A DNA stretch of 12,931 nt from Candidatus Dependentiae bacterium (GCA_018897535.1 JAHIKO010000030.1:1-12931), one strand, 5' to 3'. Numbered from the stretch's first letter, positions 1-6,901 are shown. A program made the numbers and translations. The notes: generated by a model not told the origin, from the letters alone.

Positions 1-881
1 AGTTTGGTATCCAATTCATTAAATAAATTTTCATTTTCAAGTAATTGCTTTGTTAAATTTTGTTGTTTTTTAATTTCTTCTATGCTTGTTATTGGGCTTA
101 GCAATTTGCGATATATTTCTGCTATGCCTGTTGCAGTTATGCTTCTTTTTTCCAAATCAAAAGACTTTGTTAGTTGAGAAGCCAAATATTTTCTAGAATT
201 GGATCTTGTTCCGCATAAAATGTTTAAATCTTGCCAAGTCATTTCGTCCAAAACATTTGATTCAGGAATATTATTTTTGCTGTAATATTCGGATATAAGA
301 TTTAGTACCAATTTTTGTTTACTATCTTCGTTTGGATTTTTTTGTGCATCTAATTTTGACTTTAGAAAACCTTTTAAACCTAATTTGTTATATTCTTTCC
401 GTAGGGCTCTCAAGCCATTTTCTTCTATTGGCGTGCTTAAAGATTTTGTATTTTCTTTGATTATCTTATCAAAAATATTTGGCTCTGTTTTCTCGAGTTT
501 CGTTGCTTGTTCTATGATTTTATTAATTTCTTCTATTTCTGATTCTGAATACCAAAGAATTTTTAAATCCCCACTTTCTACAAGATTATTTATATTTGTT
601 TTTGATATTTCTATAGATTTAAATTCGTTGTTTTCATAATCTCTTATAATTTCGTACAAAATGATATTCTCTTTATTTTCGGATTCTATAATTTCTCCGA
701 ATATCTTTTTTGAATTTTCATCTTTTATTAAGTATTCGCCGATAGCTTTAGCAGAATTTGTTATTTGATCTATTTCTACGGTTTTACCAATAGTACATAA
801 TTGTTCATTAAGTGCCGAAAGATTATTAAATAATAAGAATAGATACAAAAGATATATATTTTTTAGAAAAAACTTGTTCAT
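1..881 (-). CDS. Exported protein with MutS core-like region, 3' end beyond window
   Basis: An open frame starts at the ATG complementary to 879-881 and runs without a stop for 293 codons off the left edge, so the C-terminus is missing. A GGGTGGGG ribosome binding site lies 7-8 nt upstream. Residues 1-23 look like a Sec signal peptide: Lys near the start, a Leu/Phe/Tyr-rich core, then NLSA before LNEQ. Residues 24-210 are charged, Glu/Lys/Asn-rich and not recognised. From about residue 215 (WQDLNILCG) to 293 the pattern changes: a Thr-Gly step at 251-252 (ITATGIAEIYRKLLSPIT), then an IEEIKKQQNLTKQLLEN stretch. This resembles the MutS domain III core, which has 'T..G...L...L..P....  I..RQ..V..L'. 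That resemblance is a reading by eye, not an alignment. Any ATPase domain would lie outside the window. A MutS-like protein with a signal peptide would not act in normal mismatch repair. The frame is secure; the family assignment is tentative. Confidence 0.75.
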   Translation of the reverse strand, partial: MNKFFLKNIYLLYLFLLFNNLSALNEQLCTIGKTVEIDQITNSAKAIGEYLIKDENSKKIFGEIIESENKENIILYEIIRDYENNEFKSIEISKTNINNLVESGDLKILWYSESEIEEINKIIEQATKLEKTEPNIFDKIIKENTKSLSTPIEENGLRALRKEYNKLGLKGFLKSKLDAQKNPNEDSKQKLVLNLISEYYSKNNIPESNVLDEMTWQDLNILCGTRSNSRKYLASQLTKSFDLEKRSITATGIAEIYRKLLSPITSIEEIKKQQNLTKQLLENENLFNELDTK

Positions 882-934
882 GTTTATGCCCCACCCTAAA
901 TTGAATTAAACATTTTTTAATTTAATAAGTTTTC

Positions 935-962
935 ATTATATAAAATTACAAAAAATAGTAAA
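935..962 (-). promoter_or_regulatory. Candidate sigma70-type promoter of the exported MutS-like gene
   Basis: On the minus strand a perfect TATAAT (-10, plus positions 935-940) is preceded by a 16-nt spacer and TTTACT (-35, 957-962, 4 of 6 consensus). The predicted start lies about 45 nt upstream of the ATG at 881. In DNA this AT-rich, chance -10 matches are common, so the call is moderate. Confidence 0.4.
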
Positions 963-988
963 TATTTTAAAATATAGAATATAAAAAT

Positions 989-1026
989 AAAACTGGAGCT
1001 AAGAATTTAATCTTAGCTCCAGTTTT
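989..1026 (-). terminator. Intrinsic terminator downstream of hutH
   Basis: The arms AAAACTGGAGCTAAGA (989-1004) and TCTTAGCTCCAGTTTT (1011-1026) are perfectly complementary over 16 bp, with a 6-nt loop. Read on the minus strand the stem runs into ATTTTTATATT, a T-rich tract. It lies 25 bp past the hutH stop and upstream of the next minus-strand gene's promoter, so it probably ends the hutH transcript. Confidence 0.85.
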
Positions 1027-1051
1027 AATATAAGGTTATTTTTTTAGCTTA

Positions 1052-2641
1052 TTAAGCGTTAATTTCACCAATTTCTTTTTCTACAGCTTTTATTATTTCG
1101 CCATCTCTTAGCATTTGTTCAATAATTGCCATATCTTTGTACATAATTCTATCATCAGATACAAATTCAACTTTTTCGCGAACCAAATCTTTAACAATTG
1201 AAATGGCTTTTCCCGGTTTATTTTCTCTAAAATCCAAGGCTTGTATTGCATTGTATAATTCAATTGCTATTACCGAGTAAGTATTATTTAAAACACTTAA
1301 AGCTTTTCTGGATGCAATTGATCCCATACTTACGTGATCTTCTTGATTTGCGCAAGTTGGTATTGAATCAACAGATGCAGGATGTGCTAAAATTTTATTT
1401 TCAGAAACCAATGCTGCTGCTGTATATTGAGGTATCATGAATCCGGAGTTTAATCCACTGGAGTTAACTAAAAATGCAGGTAAATTATCATTTAAATTTG
1501 GATCAACAATACGAGCAACTCTTCTTTCAGAAATATCTGCAATTTCAGATACCGCTATAGCAAAAAAATCCATAGCCAATGCTATTGGTTGTCCGTGAAA
1601 GTTTCCACCCGATACTGCGCCTTCTTCAAAAATCAAAGGATTGTCTGTGGCTGAATTCATTTCTGTTAAAAGAATTTTTTCAACGTAATTTACAGCATCC
1701 ATTGATGCACCCATAACTTGTGGAAAACATCTTATACTGTAGGCATCTTGTACTTTTTTAGTATTTGAATTAACTAAATTACTTCCATCTATGAGACGTC
1801 TTATATTTTCTGCACATTTTATTTGTCCATCATGAGGTCTTGCAAAATGTAATTTTGGATTAAATGGACTTGTACGTGCTCTTAATGCTTCCATGCTTGC
1901 AGCAGCTGTTATTTGTGCATTTTTTACTAATTTTTTTGCATCATATAAAGATAATGCTGCAATTGCCGTTAAAACCGGTGTGCCATTATTAAGAGCTAAA
2001 CCTTCTTTAGATGTTAATGAAATAGGTTCAAAATTTAATTCTTTTAATACATCAGCTGTATCATATCTTTTGCCATTTAAAAATACTTCACCTTCACCAA
2101 TTAATACCAATGCTATATGTGATAGTGGTACTAAATCACCGCTGGCTCCGACAGAACCCTTTTCCGGAACATATGGATAAATATTTTTATTTAAAAGTTC
2201 GATTAGTTTTTCAACTGTAGAAAGTCTAATTCCTGAAAAGCCTTTTGCAAATGTATTAATTCTTAATAAAATTGCAGCTCTAACTATTTCTTGAGATAGA
2301 GGGCTTCCAACTCCTGCAGAATGGCTTCTAATTAAATTTGATTGTAAATCTGTTGCTTGATCTTTATTTATTGAAACATTTCCTAAAAAACCAAACCCTG
2401 TTGTAAGACCATAAACAACTTTTTCTTGATTTACCAAATCTTCAACATATTGGCGTGTTTTAAAAATTCTATTTTTTGCATCTTGTGATAATTCTACTTT
2501 GGCATTGTTTCTTGCTACATCTATTACATTGTCAAAATTTAAATTATCTCCATTTATTGTTACAACTGAATTTTGTGCGAAAATTGATGAAACGACTAAT
2601 GTTGTTAAAAATAAAAAAGATATTTTATTCTTTTTATGCAT
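1052..2641 (-). CDS. hutH: Histidine ammonia-lyase with signal peptide
   Basis: A 529-residue protein of the aromatic amino acid lyase family, which converts L-histidine to trans-urocanate and ammonia. The Ala-Ser-Gly triad that self-cyclises into the MIO electrophile is at 166-168 (GSVGASGDL). Other active-site blocks are YGLTTGFG (77-84), NNG (218-220), QDAYSIRC (298-305) and QEDHVSMG (433-440). The Ser-His pair at 106-107 and Glu434 in QEDHVSMG fit histidine lyase rather than phenylalanine or tyrosine lyase. The first ~22 residues (MHKKNK, then FLFLTTLVVSSIFA before QNS) form a typical Sec signal peptide. Without it, about 507 residues remain, the usual full HutH length, so the leader is an addition to an intact enzyme. 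Ribosome binding site AGAGAGG lies about 10 nt upstream. No other hut gene is in the window. Location in periplasm or outside is inferred. Confidence 0.96.
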   Translation of the reverse strand: MHKKNKISFLFLTTLVVSSIFAQNSVVTINGDNLNFDNVIDVARNNAKVELSQDAKNRIFKTRQYVEDLVNQEKVVYGLTTGFGFLGNVSINKDQATDLQSNLIRSHSAGVGSPLSQEIVRAAILLRINTFAKGFSGIRLSTVEKLIELLNKNIYPYVPEKGSVGASGDLVPLSHIALVLIGEGEVFLNGKRYDTADVLKELNFEPISLTSKEGLALNNGTPVLTAIAALSLYDAKKLVKNAQITAAASMEALRARTSPFNPKLHFARPHDGQIKCAENIRRLIDGSNLVNSNTKKVQDAYSIRCFPQVMGASMDAVNYVEKILLTEMNSATDNPLIFEEGAVSGGNFHGQPIALAMDFFAIAVSEIADISERRVARIVDPNLNDNLPAFLVNSSGLNSGFMIPQYTAAALVSENKILAHPASVDSIPTCANQEDHVSMGSIASRKALSVLNNTYSVIAIELYNAIQALDFRENKPGKAISIVKDLVREKVEFVSDDRIMYKDMAIIEQMLRDGEIIKAVEKEIGEINA

Positions 2642-2704
2642 AACAAAAGACCTCTCTCTTTTGAAAAACTTTTTATAAAAAATTACTAACTCACGAAAAG
2701 ATCT

Positions 2705-2720
2705 TTAATTAGCTAATTAA
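2705..2720. promoter_or_regulatory. Perfect 16-bp palindrome, candidate operator
   Basis: TTAATTAGCTAATTAA reads identically on both strands. It lies just downstream of the predicted hutH start site (roughly +8 to +23), a usual place for a repressor operator. No regulator gene is visible in the window, and AT-rich palindromes can arise by chance, so function is inferred from position and perfect symmetry. Confidence 0.4.
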
Positions 2721-2733
2721 TCGATTATCTAGG

Positions 2734-2761
2734 AGTGTAAAATGATATTATTTTTTGTCAA
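2734..2761 (-). promoter_or_regulatory. Candidate promoter for hutH
   Basis: Minus strand: perfect TTGACA (-35, plus positions 2756-2761), 16-nt spacer, TACACT (-10, 2734-2739, 4 of 6). The predicted start is near 2727, giving an untranslated leader of about 85 nt before hutH. The -35 box faces away from the plus-strand -35 box 38 bp to the right. Confidence 0.5.
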
Positions 2762-2799
2762 ATAAGTTTACTGAATCATATAAAAGAAATTTTTATTTT

Positions 2800-2829
2800 T
2801 TGACAAAATTTAAAATGTTTGTTTAAACT
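2800..2829 (+). promoter_or_regulatory. Candidate promoter for the leader peptide and symporter
   Basis: A perfect TTGACA (2800-2805) is followed by an 18-nt spacer and TAAACT (2824-2829, 4 of 6). Transcription would begin near 2836, only a few bases before the ribosome binding site of the 27-codon frame at 2854. That close fit supports both the promoter and translation of the short frame. Confidence 0.5.
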
Positions 2830-2853
2830 TACTCTAATAAAGAAGGGATTTTT

Positions 2854-2937
2854 ATGAAAAACACAGATTGTTTATTATACGGTTTTTGTAATTTAAGTGT
2901 TTTAAATCATATTCGAATCCATCATCATAGCCGATAA
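2854..2937 (+). CDS. Putative histidine-rich leader peptide (27 aa)
   Basis: Reading MKNTDCLLYGFCNLSVLNH then IRIHHHSR, this frame has a strong ribosome binding site, AGAAGGGA (2841-2848), 5 nt before the ATG and directly after a candidate promoter. Four of the last nine codons are histidine CAT codons, at 2908-2910 and in a run of three at 2920-2928. The UAA stop falls in the loop of a hairpin followed by seven T's, and the symporter starts 91 bp later. This is the arrangement expected of a leader peptide sensing charged histidyl-tRNA, as known for hisL in enterobacteria. There is no sequence similarity to hisL beyond the His codons. It is too short for coding statistics, and chance remains possible in AT-rich DNA. 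Confidence 0.5.
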   Translation: MKNTDCLLYGFCNLSVLNHIRIHHHSR

Positions 2938-2955
2938 GGCTATAAATATTTTTTT
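2927..2955 (+). terminator. Small hairpin and T-tract, possible attenuator
   Basis: ATAGCC (2927-2932) pairs with GGCTAT (2938-2943) around a GATAA loop that contains the leader peptide stop codon. After AAATA comes a run of seven T's (2949-2955). The stem has only six pairs and a 5-nt gap before the T's, so it is a weak terminator by normal standards. A ribosome paused at the His codons just before it would physically cover the 5' arm. Confidence 0.4.
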
Positions 2956-3028
2956 ATTCAAATTTTTAAATTCTTAATTTTTAATAGTTAAATTTTTTCA
3001 AACGAAATTATATTTTGGAGTTCTATTC

Positions 3029-4387
3029 ATGAATAGTATTTTTATAACTTTATTTATTGGATTGGGTGTAGTTTATTTAATATTGGGACTTGTTTTTTCC
3101 AGAGGTATAAAAAATCTAAAAGATTATTTTTTAGCCGGTAGAAAACTTGGAATATGGGGATTAACTTCTACCTTAGTTGGAACGCAAATTGGTGGTGGGC
3201 TTGTTTTGGGAACTGCTGCCGAAAGTTACAAATATGGCTTTTATGGAATTTTTTATTCTTTAGGAATTTGTTTGGGTTTTTTACTTTTAGGGCTTGGATT
3301 TGCGTACAAGTTAAGAGCTTTTGAAATATCAACTGTAGCTGAAATATTTGAAGTTTTTTATGGGTCTAAGTTTTTAAAAAAATTAGCATCTTTAATTTCA
3401 GCAATATCTTTATGTGGAATTTTGGCGGCTCAAGTTTTGGCTTTAAAGAGTTTGCTTTTTGGACTTGGAATAACAAGTAATACAGTTGTAATATTAACTT
3501 GGGCTTTTTTAGTAATTTATACAATGATTGGTGGCTTAAAGGCTGTGGTAGCAAGTGATCTTTTTCAGGTTTTTATAATATTGTCTGTTATTACCGGTTT
3601 GTTCTTTTATAGTTTTAGCGCAAATAATTTTTCCATAATGGATTTAAAGAATCTTTTCTTTAATAAAGAATTATTTTCAACGCAAGATTTAAAATTTAAT
3701 TCTCTTTTTGCAATATTGGTTGTACCGATACTATTCTCTTTAATAGAACAAGATTTGGCACAGAAATTTTTTGCGGCAAAGACCAAATTTGTTGCTTCAA
3801 TTTCAGCACTAATATCTTTTGTAATAGTTTTATTATTTTCTTTTATACCTGTTTATTTTGGATCTATGGCTAAATATTCAGGGTTGGATGTAGCTTCAGG
3901 TTCAAGTCCATTTATAGTTTTTATTTCGAATAATTTTGGCAGTTTAGTTTTGGCATTGGTTGCTTGTGCCGTAAGTGCTGCAATTACTTCAACTTCAAAT
4001 TCATTACTTACAGCTATCAGCTCGAATTTATCTCAAGATTTTGATTTTAAATTTTTTAAAAGCAAATTATTTCAATCTAAAGTTATAACATTTTTAATTG
4101 GTTTATTGGCGCTTGTTTTGGGATTAACGTCTAAAAATATAATAGACACAATAATAATAAGTTATGATTTCATGTTAAGTGCTCTATTTGTACCGTTATT
4201 TTTTGTGTTTTTCAAAAAGAATTTTAATAAATTATCTGCTTATTTAAGTATAATTTTAGGGGCTTTAAGTTTTGTAGTTTTAAAAATTTATCCAATAAAT
4301 TTTCCTGCAGAAATTATAACTTTATCCATATCTTTGATAGGCTATGTTTTAGGATATTTATTTAAAACAAAAAAAATTATTAATTAA
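3029..4387 (+). CDS. Sodium:solute symporter (SSS family) permease
   Basis: A 452-residue inner-membrane protein almost entirely composed of hydrophobic segments, about 12-13 helices as in the SSS family (PutP, PanF and relatives), which couples solute uptake to sodium entry. Family blocks appear in order: DYFLAGRKLG (32-41) leading into TQIGGGLVLGTAAESYKYG, GGLKAVVASDLFQ (168-180), EQDLAQKFFAAK (240-251), and STSNSLLTAISSNLSQD (321-337). The last contains the Ser/Thr pair that contributes to the Na2 sodium site in this family. Start ATG is supported by TGGAG 8 nt upstream. It is the only long plus-strand gene and sits behind the His-rich leader frame, divergent from the exported histidine ammonia-lyase, so histidine or urocanate is a plausible substrate. 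Sequence alone does not show the substrate. The protein ends soon after its last helix, without a regulatory tail. Confidence 0.92.
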   Translation: MNSIFITLFIGLGVVYLILGLVFSRGIKNLKDYFLAGRKLGIWGLTSTLVGTQIGGGLVLGTAAESYKYGFYGIFYSLGICLGFLLLGLGFAYKLRAFEISTVAEIFEVFYGSKFLKKLASLISAISLCGILAAQVLALKSLLFGLGITSNTVVILTWAFLVIYTMIGGLKAVVASDLFQVFIILSVITGLFFYSFSANNFSIMDLKNLFFNKELFSTQDLKFNSLFAILVVPILFSLIEQDLAQKFFAAKTKFVASISALISFVIVLLFSFIPVYFGSMAKYSGLDVASGSSPFIVFISNNFGSLVLALVACAVSAAITSTSNSLLTAISSNLSQDFDFKFFKSKLFQSKVITFLIGLLALVLGLTSKNIIDTIIISYDFMLSALFVPLFFVFFKKNFNKLSAYLSIILGALSFVVLKIYPINFPAEIITLSISLIGYVLGYLFKTKKIIN

Positions 4388-4396
4388 GATTGTTTT

Positions 4397-4595
4397 ATGA
4401 CTCAAGATATTCCGGTGTTGCTAGATTCCGGGGATTTAAAAACAATCCCCGGTTTACACTCTAAAAATTTATTTTTAAAAACAGAAAAAACTAATAAGAA
4501 ATGATATGACCATTGGTCTTGTGCCGCATGATTTTTTAACTTGCATGAATTTGCTGTCACATAAACCAAATATTATTAATATTCCTGTAAAATAA
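4397..4595 (+). other. Intergenic stretch with two short unassigned frames
   Basis: The 210 bp between the convergent symporter and protease genes hold two short plus-strand frames: 4397-4504 (35 codons, starting MTQDIPVLLDSGDLK) and 4506-4595 (29 codons, starting MTIGLVPHDFLTCMN), in different frames and 1 bp apart. Neither has a convincing ribosome binding site. The first contains the hairpin at 4428-4452. They could be remnants of a decayed gene joined by a frameshift, or chance. I recognise neither. Confidence 0.25.
4428..4452 (+). terminator. GC-rich hairpin between convergent genes
   Basis: CCGGGGATT (4428-4436) and AATCCCCGG (4444-4452) pair perfectly over 9 bp around a 7-nt A-rich loop. 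Six G/C pairs in a row are striking in this AT-rich DNA. Only three T's follow on the plus strand (TTTACAC), so termination may be partial. Placed 40 bp after the symporter stop, it most likely ends that transcript. Confidence 0.5.
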
Positions 4596-4597
4596 GA

Positions 4598-5914
4598 TTA
4601 ATTTATAATTTCTTTTAAAAATCCTACCCACTCTGTATCTTTTGAAAAAATAGTATCTAAATAAGATTCGTCGATTTTATTTCTTGGAAAATAAAAGGCA
4701 AGTCCATGCATTTTACTAACAGCTGTCCCTGTAACGTTATAAACAACACAATCTTTTAGTAAATTTAATCCCGTTATAATAAAATTTTTTAAATCTCTAA
4801 TACATTGAGCACATGTTCCATCAAGCTCAAGCTTGCAAATATATTCCAATAGATTTAAATAAAACATACCTAAATCACGATAATAACTCGAAGAACACAT
4901 ATTTAGTGTATTTTCACGAGCATTAAATATTAATTTAGAAAACTCTTGTTTATGTTTAAGCATAATATTTTTGCATGTAACTATAATATCGTTAAAATTA
5001 TTAACCAAATTATTAATTTTTGATAAATCTATAGCAGAAAGTGTATAACTATTTTCTTTTGTATTTTTCTGATAATAATCACTATAACTTTTAGTAATAA
5101 AAGATAATACATCTAATACTGTTATATTATTTTTATTAAAATTATTAAGTAATCCCAGATAATCCCAGCCATCAACCAGTTCGCAATTTTGTGATCCCAC
5201 TAAATAGTTAGCATAATCTTTTATTTGATAAGCAACTTCCAACATAGACATTTTGCAGCAATCTGTGCCTAGAATATCTAGTTTATTGTTATCAAGCACT
5301 TTCTCTTTAATAGTTTTTAACATATAAACCATTTGAGAATTATTTATAAAAGTTTTATTACCTTCAAACATAAAACCTTTATGTAAATTTCTATGATTTG
5401 CATGGTTTATTTGTTCCTCGATATTTTTAATTGGGCAAACTCCATCAACGCAAACATACTCAGGTTCATCAGGTTCTACATCCCAATCAAATGCACCAAT
5501 GTTATTTTGTTGACACTTTGGGCCTAGAACTCCAAAGCCATGATTCCACATAATAAGAGCATAATGTTTTGCCGGATAATTATCTTTTATAAACTGCATA
5601 AAATTGATTACATTTTGTTCTGAATTTTGTAAAAAATCTTCTGTGTTTATTAAATTTATTTTGTTATTACAAATATTATATCTAGAAAAATTTTCGGGCG
5701 TTGCATGCACCTGGACAACTAGATTTAAAAATTTACTATCAAATTTAGCCGTAGCCATAGCATTTAAATTTCTATCTTTCCAGAAAGCTAAGCTAGCATC
5801 ACTATCTTCCATGTAAACGGCAACAGTCCAATCTTTTGGTTCTTGGGAATGTAAATTGAATAAATAAAAATTTATAAAAATAAAAAACAAAAATATTTTA
5901 TTAAATTTAAACAT
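4598..5914 (-). CDS. Exported C11 (clostripain-like) cysteine protease
   Basis: A 438-residue protein with the order of blocks of peptidase family C11 (clostripain, caspase-like fold, usually cleaving after basic residues). After a signal peptide (1-23, ending LHS before QEPKD), WTVAVYMEDSDASL (29-42) matches the family's opening strand. HYALIMWNHGFG (117-128) carries the catalytic His125. LDILGTDCCKMSMLEVAYQ (212-230) carries the catalytic Cys, by position Cys220, since families usually read Asp-Ala-Cys and here it is Asp-Cys-Cys. Then SQNCELVDGWDYLG (241-254) matches the conserved GDGW block. A Cys-containing insertion (about 143-185) lies between the His and Cys blocks. Ribosome binding site AAGGGGAA is just upstream of the ATG. 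It is the last of three same-strand genes, 63 bp from the kinase. Secretion suggests a role in degrading proteins outside the cytoplasm, possibly of a host; that role is inferred. Confidence 0.9.
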   Translation of the reverse strand: MFKFNKIFLFFIFINFYLFNLHSQEPKDWTVAVYMEDSDASLAFWKDRNLNAMATAKFDSKFLNLVVQVHATPENFSRYNICNNKINLINTEDFLQNSEQNVINFMQFIKDNYPAKHYALIMWNHGFGVLGPKCQQNNIGAFDWDVEPDEPEYVCVDGVCPIKNIEEQINHANHRNLHKGFMFEGNKTFINNSQMVYMLKTIKEKVLDNNKLDILGTDCCKMSMLEVAYQIKDYANYLVGSQNCELVDGWDYLGLLNNFNKNNITVLDVLSFITKSYSDYYQKNTKENSYTLSAIDLSKINNLVNNFNDIIVTCKNIMLKHKQEFSKLIFNARENTLNMCSSSYYRDLGMFYLNLLEYICKLELDGTCAQCIRDLKNFIITGLNLLKDCVVYNVTGTAVSKMHGLAFYFPRNKIDESYLDTIFSKDTEWVGFLKEIIN

Positions 5915-5977
5915 ACTATTCCCCTTAAGATTTTTGAATATTTATCTAAAAAACGTCAAATTTCATCACTTTTTTGT

Positions 5978-6853
5978 TCAGAAATTTATACTTTCAAGTA
6001 TTTCTAAAAACTTAACAAAATATATTGCATCGATATTATCTTCTATTGACCAGCAGGCACATAAAACGGCTTGAACATATGACCAATCAAAAATTTCTTT
6101 ACTATCAAGATTAAGATATTGAGCAAACAAATATATTCTTTTTTGAATTATATTTTTTGCATTGGAAAATTCCAATAATTCCGGAATTGGATTACAAATT
6201 GCGGTAGCGGGTTCAAGTGATAAAGCGCCAATTACGCCTTTTGGATCAATTGCGACCCATTTATTTTTATCGTTTAAAAGAATATTTTCATGATGCAAAT
6301 CTCCATGCAATAAAACTTGTTTGGAATTTGTGGCAACTAATTTTTCACTCAATTTGCGAGCTTTTACAAGATATTGTTCAGGGAGATTCCAACTTTTATC
6401 CAATATTTTTAAAGAGTCATAAATATTGGGGAATTTCTTTTGGCCCGGCGCTGCTGATGATTGAAGATTTTGGATTACATCGCTTATTATTTTGACAGCC
6501 TGTTCGTCTTGATCGGGAAAAAAAGTTTTTAAACTTATTCCGGGGACTATTTTTTGTAAAAGTAATGCTTTATGTTTAATATCATGATTAATTAATTTTA
6601 CGCAACCATTTCCGGCAAAAGCATTTAAGGCATTAAGCTCTGCTTGTAGATTATTTATATCAAAAAAAAGTTTTAATATAACCGGTTGGTTATTTTGTTC
6701 ACAATTCGCAACATAGTTATAAGATAAATTTGGTATAATTTGTAAGTTCGATAAATTCCAAAGTTTTTCTATTTTAGTAATTAATTCAGGAATAGAAGAA
6801 AGCCAATTTTGACCAAAATCACCATATAAATTAATAATATTTTTTTTAAACAT
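5978..6853 (-). CDS. APH(6)/hydroxyurea-type small-molecule kinase
   Basis: A 291-residue kinase of the aminoglycoside/hydroxyurea antibiotic resistance kinase family (streptomycin 6-phosphotransferase type). The opening YGDFGQNWLSSIPELI and later KLWNLSNLQ follow that family's N-terminal pattern. VILKL (58-62) carries the probable ATP-binding Lys61. LLHGDLHHENIL (181-192) is the catalytic loop with Asp185. AIDPKGVIGALSLEPATAICNP (201-222) contains the metal-binding Asp203 and the DPKG...EPA signature typical of this subfamily. No signal peptide is seen, so it is cytoplasmic. The length is near the family norm of about 270-310. Members phosphorylate streptomycin or hydroxyurea, but many chromosomal relatives have unknown substrates, so resistance should not be assumed. 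The ribosome binding site is weak. It lies 48 bp after the homospermidine synthase gene and may share its transcript. Confidence 0.88.
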   Translation of the reverse strand: MFKKNIINLYGDFGQNWLSSIPELITKIEKLWNLSNLQIIPNLSYNYVANCEQNNQPVILKLFFDINNLQAELNALNAFAGNGCVKLINHDIKHKALLLQKIVPGISLKTFFPDQDEQAVKIISDVIQNLQSSAAPGQKKFPNIYDSLKILDKSWNLPEQYLVKARKLSEKLVATNSKQVLLHGDLHHENILLNDKNKWVAIDPKGVIGALSLEPATAICNPIPELLEFSNAKNIIQKRIYLFAQYLNLDSKEIFDWSYVQAVLCACWSIEDNIDAIYFVKFLEILESINF

Positions 6854-6901
6854 AATTTATTTTTTAATTATCCAAAATACTTTCACTTTTTAATATAATT
6901 T

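Noticed and set aside
385..639. 84-codon plus-strand frame inside the left-edge gene
   Set aside because: It lies antisense within the continuous minus-strand frame, has no ribosome binding site, and its composition mirrors the opposite strand's codons.
2912..2920. TTCGAATCC resembles the 3' half of a tRNA T-arm
   Set aside because: No matching acceptor stem, anticodon arm or 5' T-arm half can be formed around it on either strand, and the bases are explained by the Ile-Arg-Ile-His codons of the short leader frame.
5954..5959. TTGACG on the minus strand as a -35 box for the clostripain gene
   Set aside because: At 16-18 nt spacing only very poor -10 candidates exist (for example CAAAAA), so a separate promoter for this gene cannot be supported.
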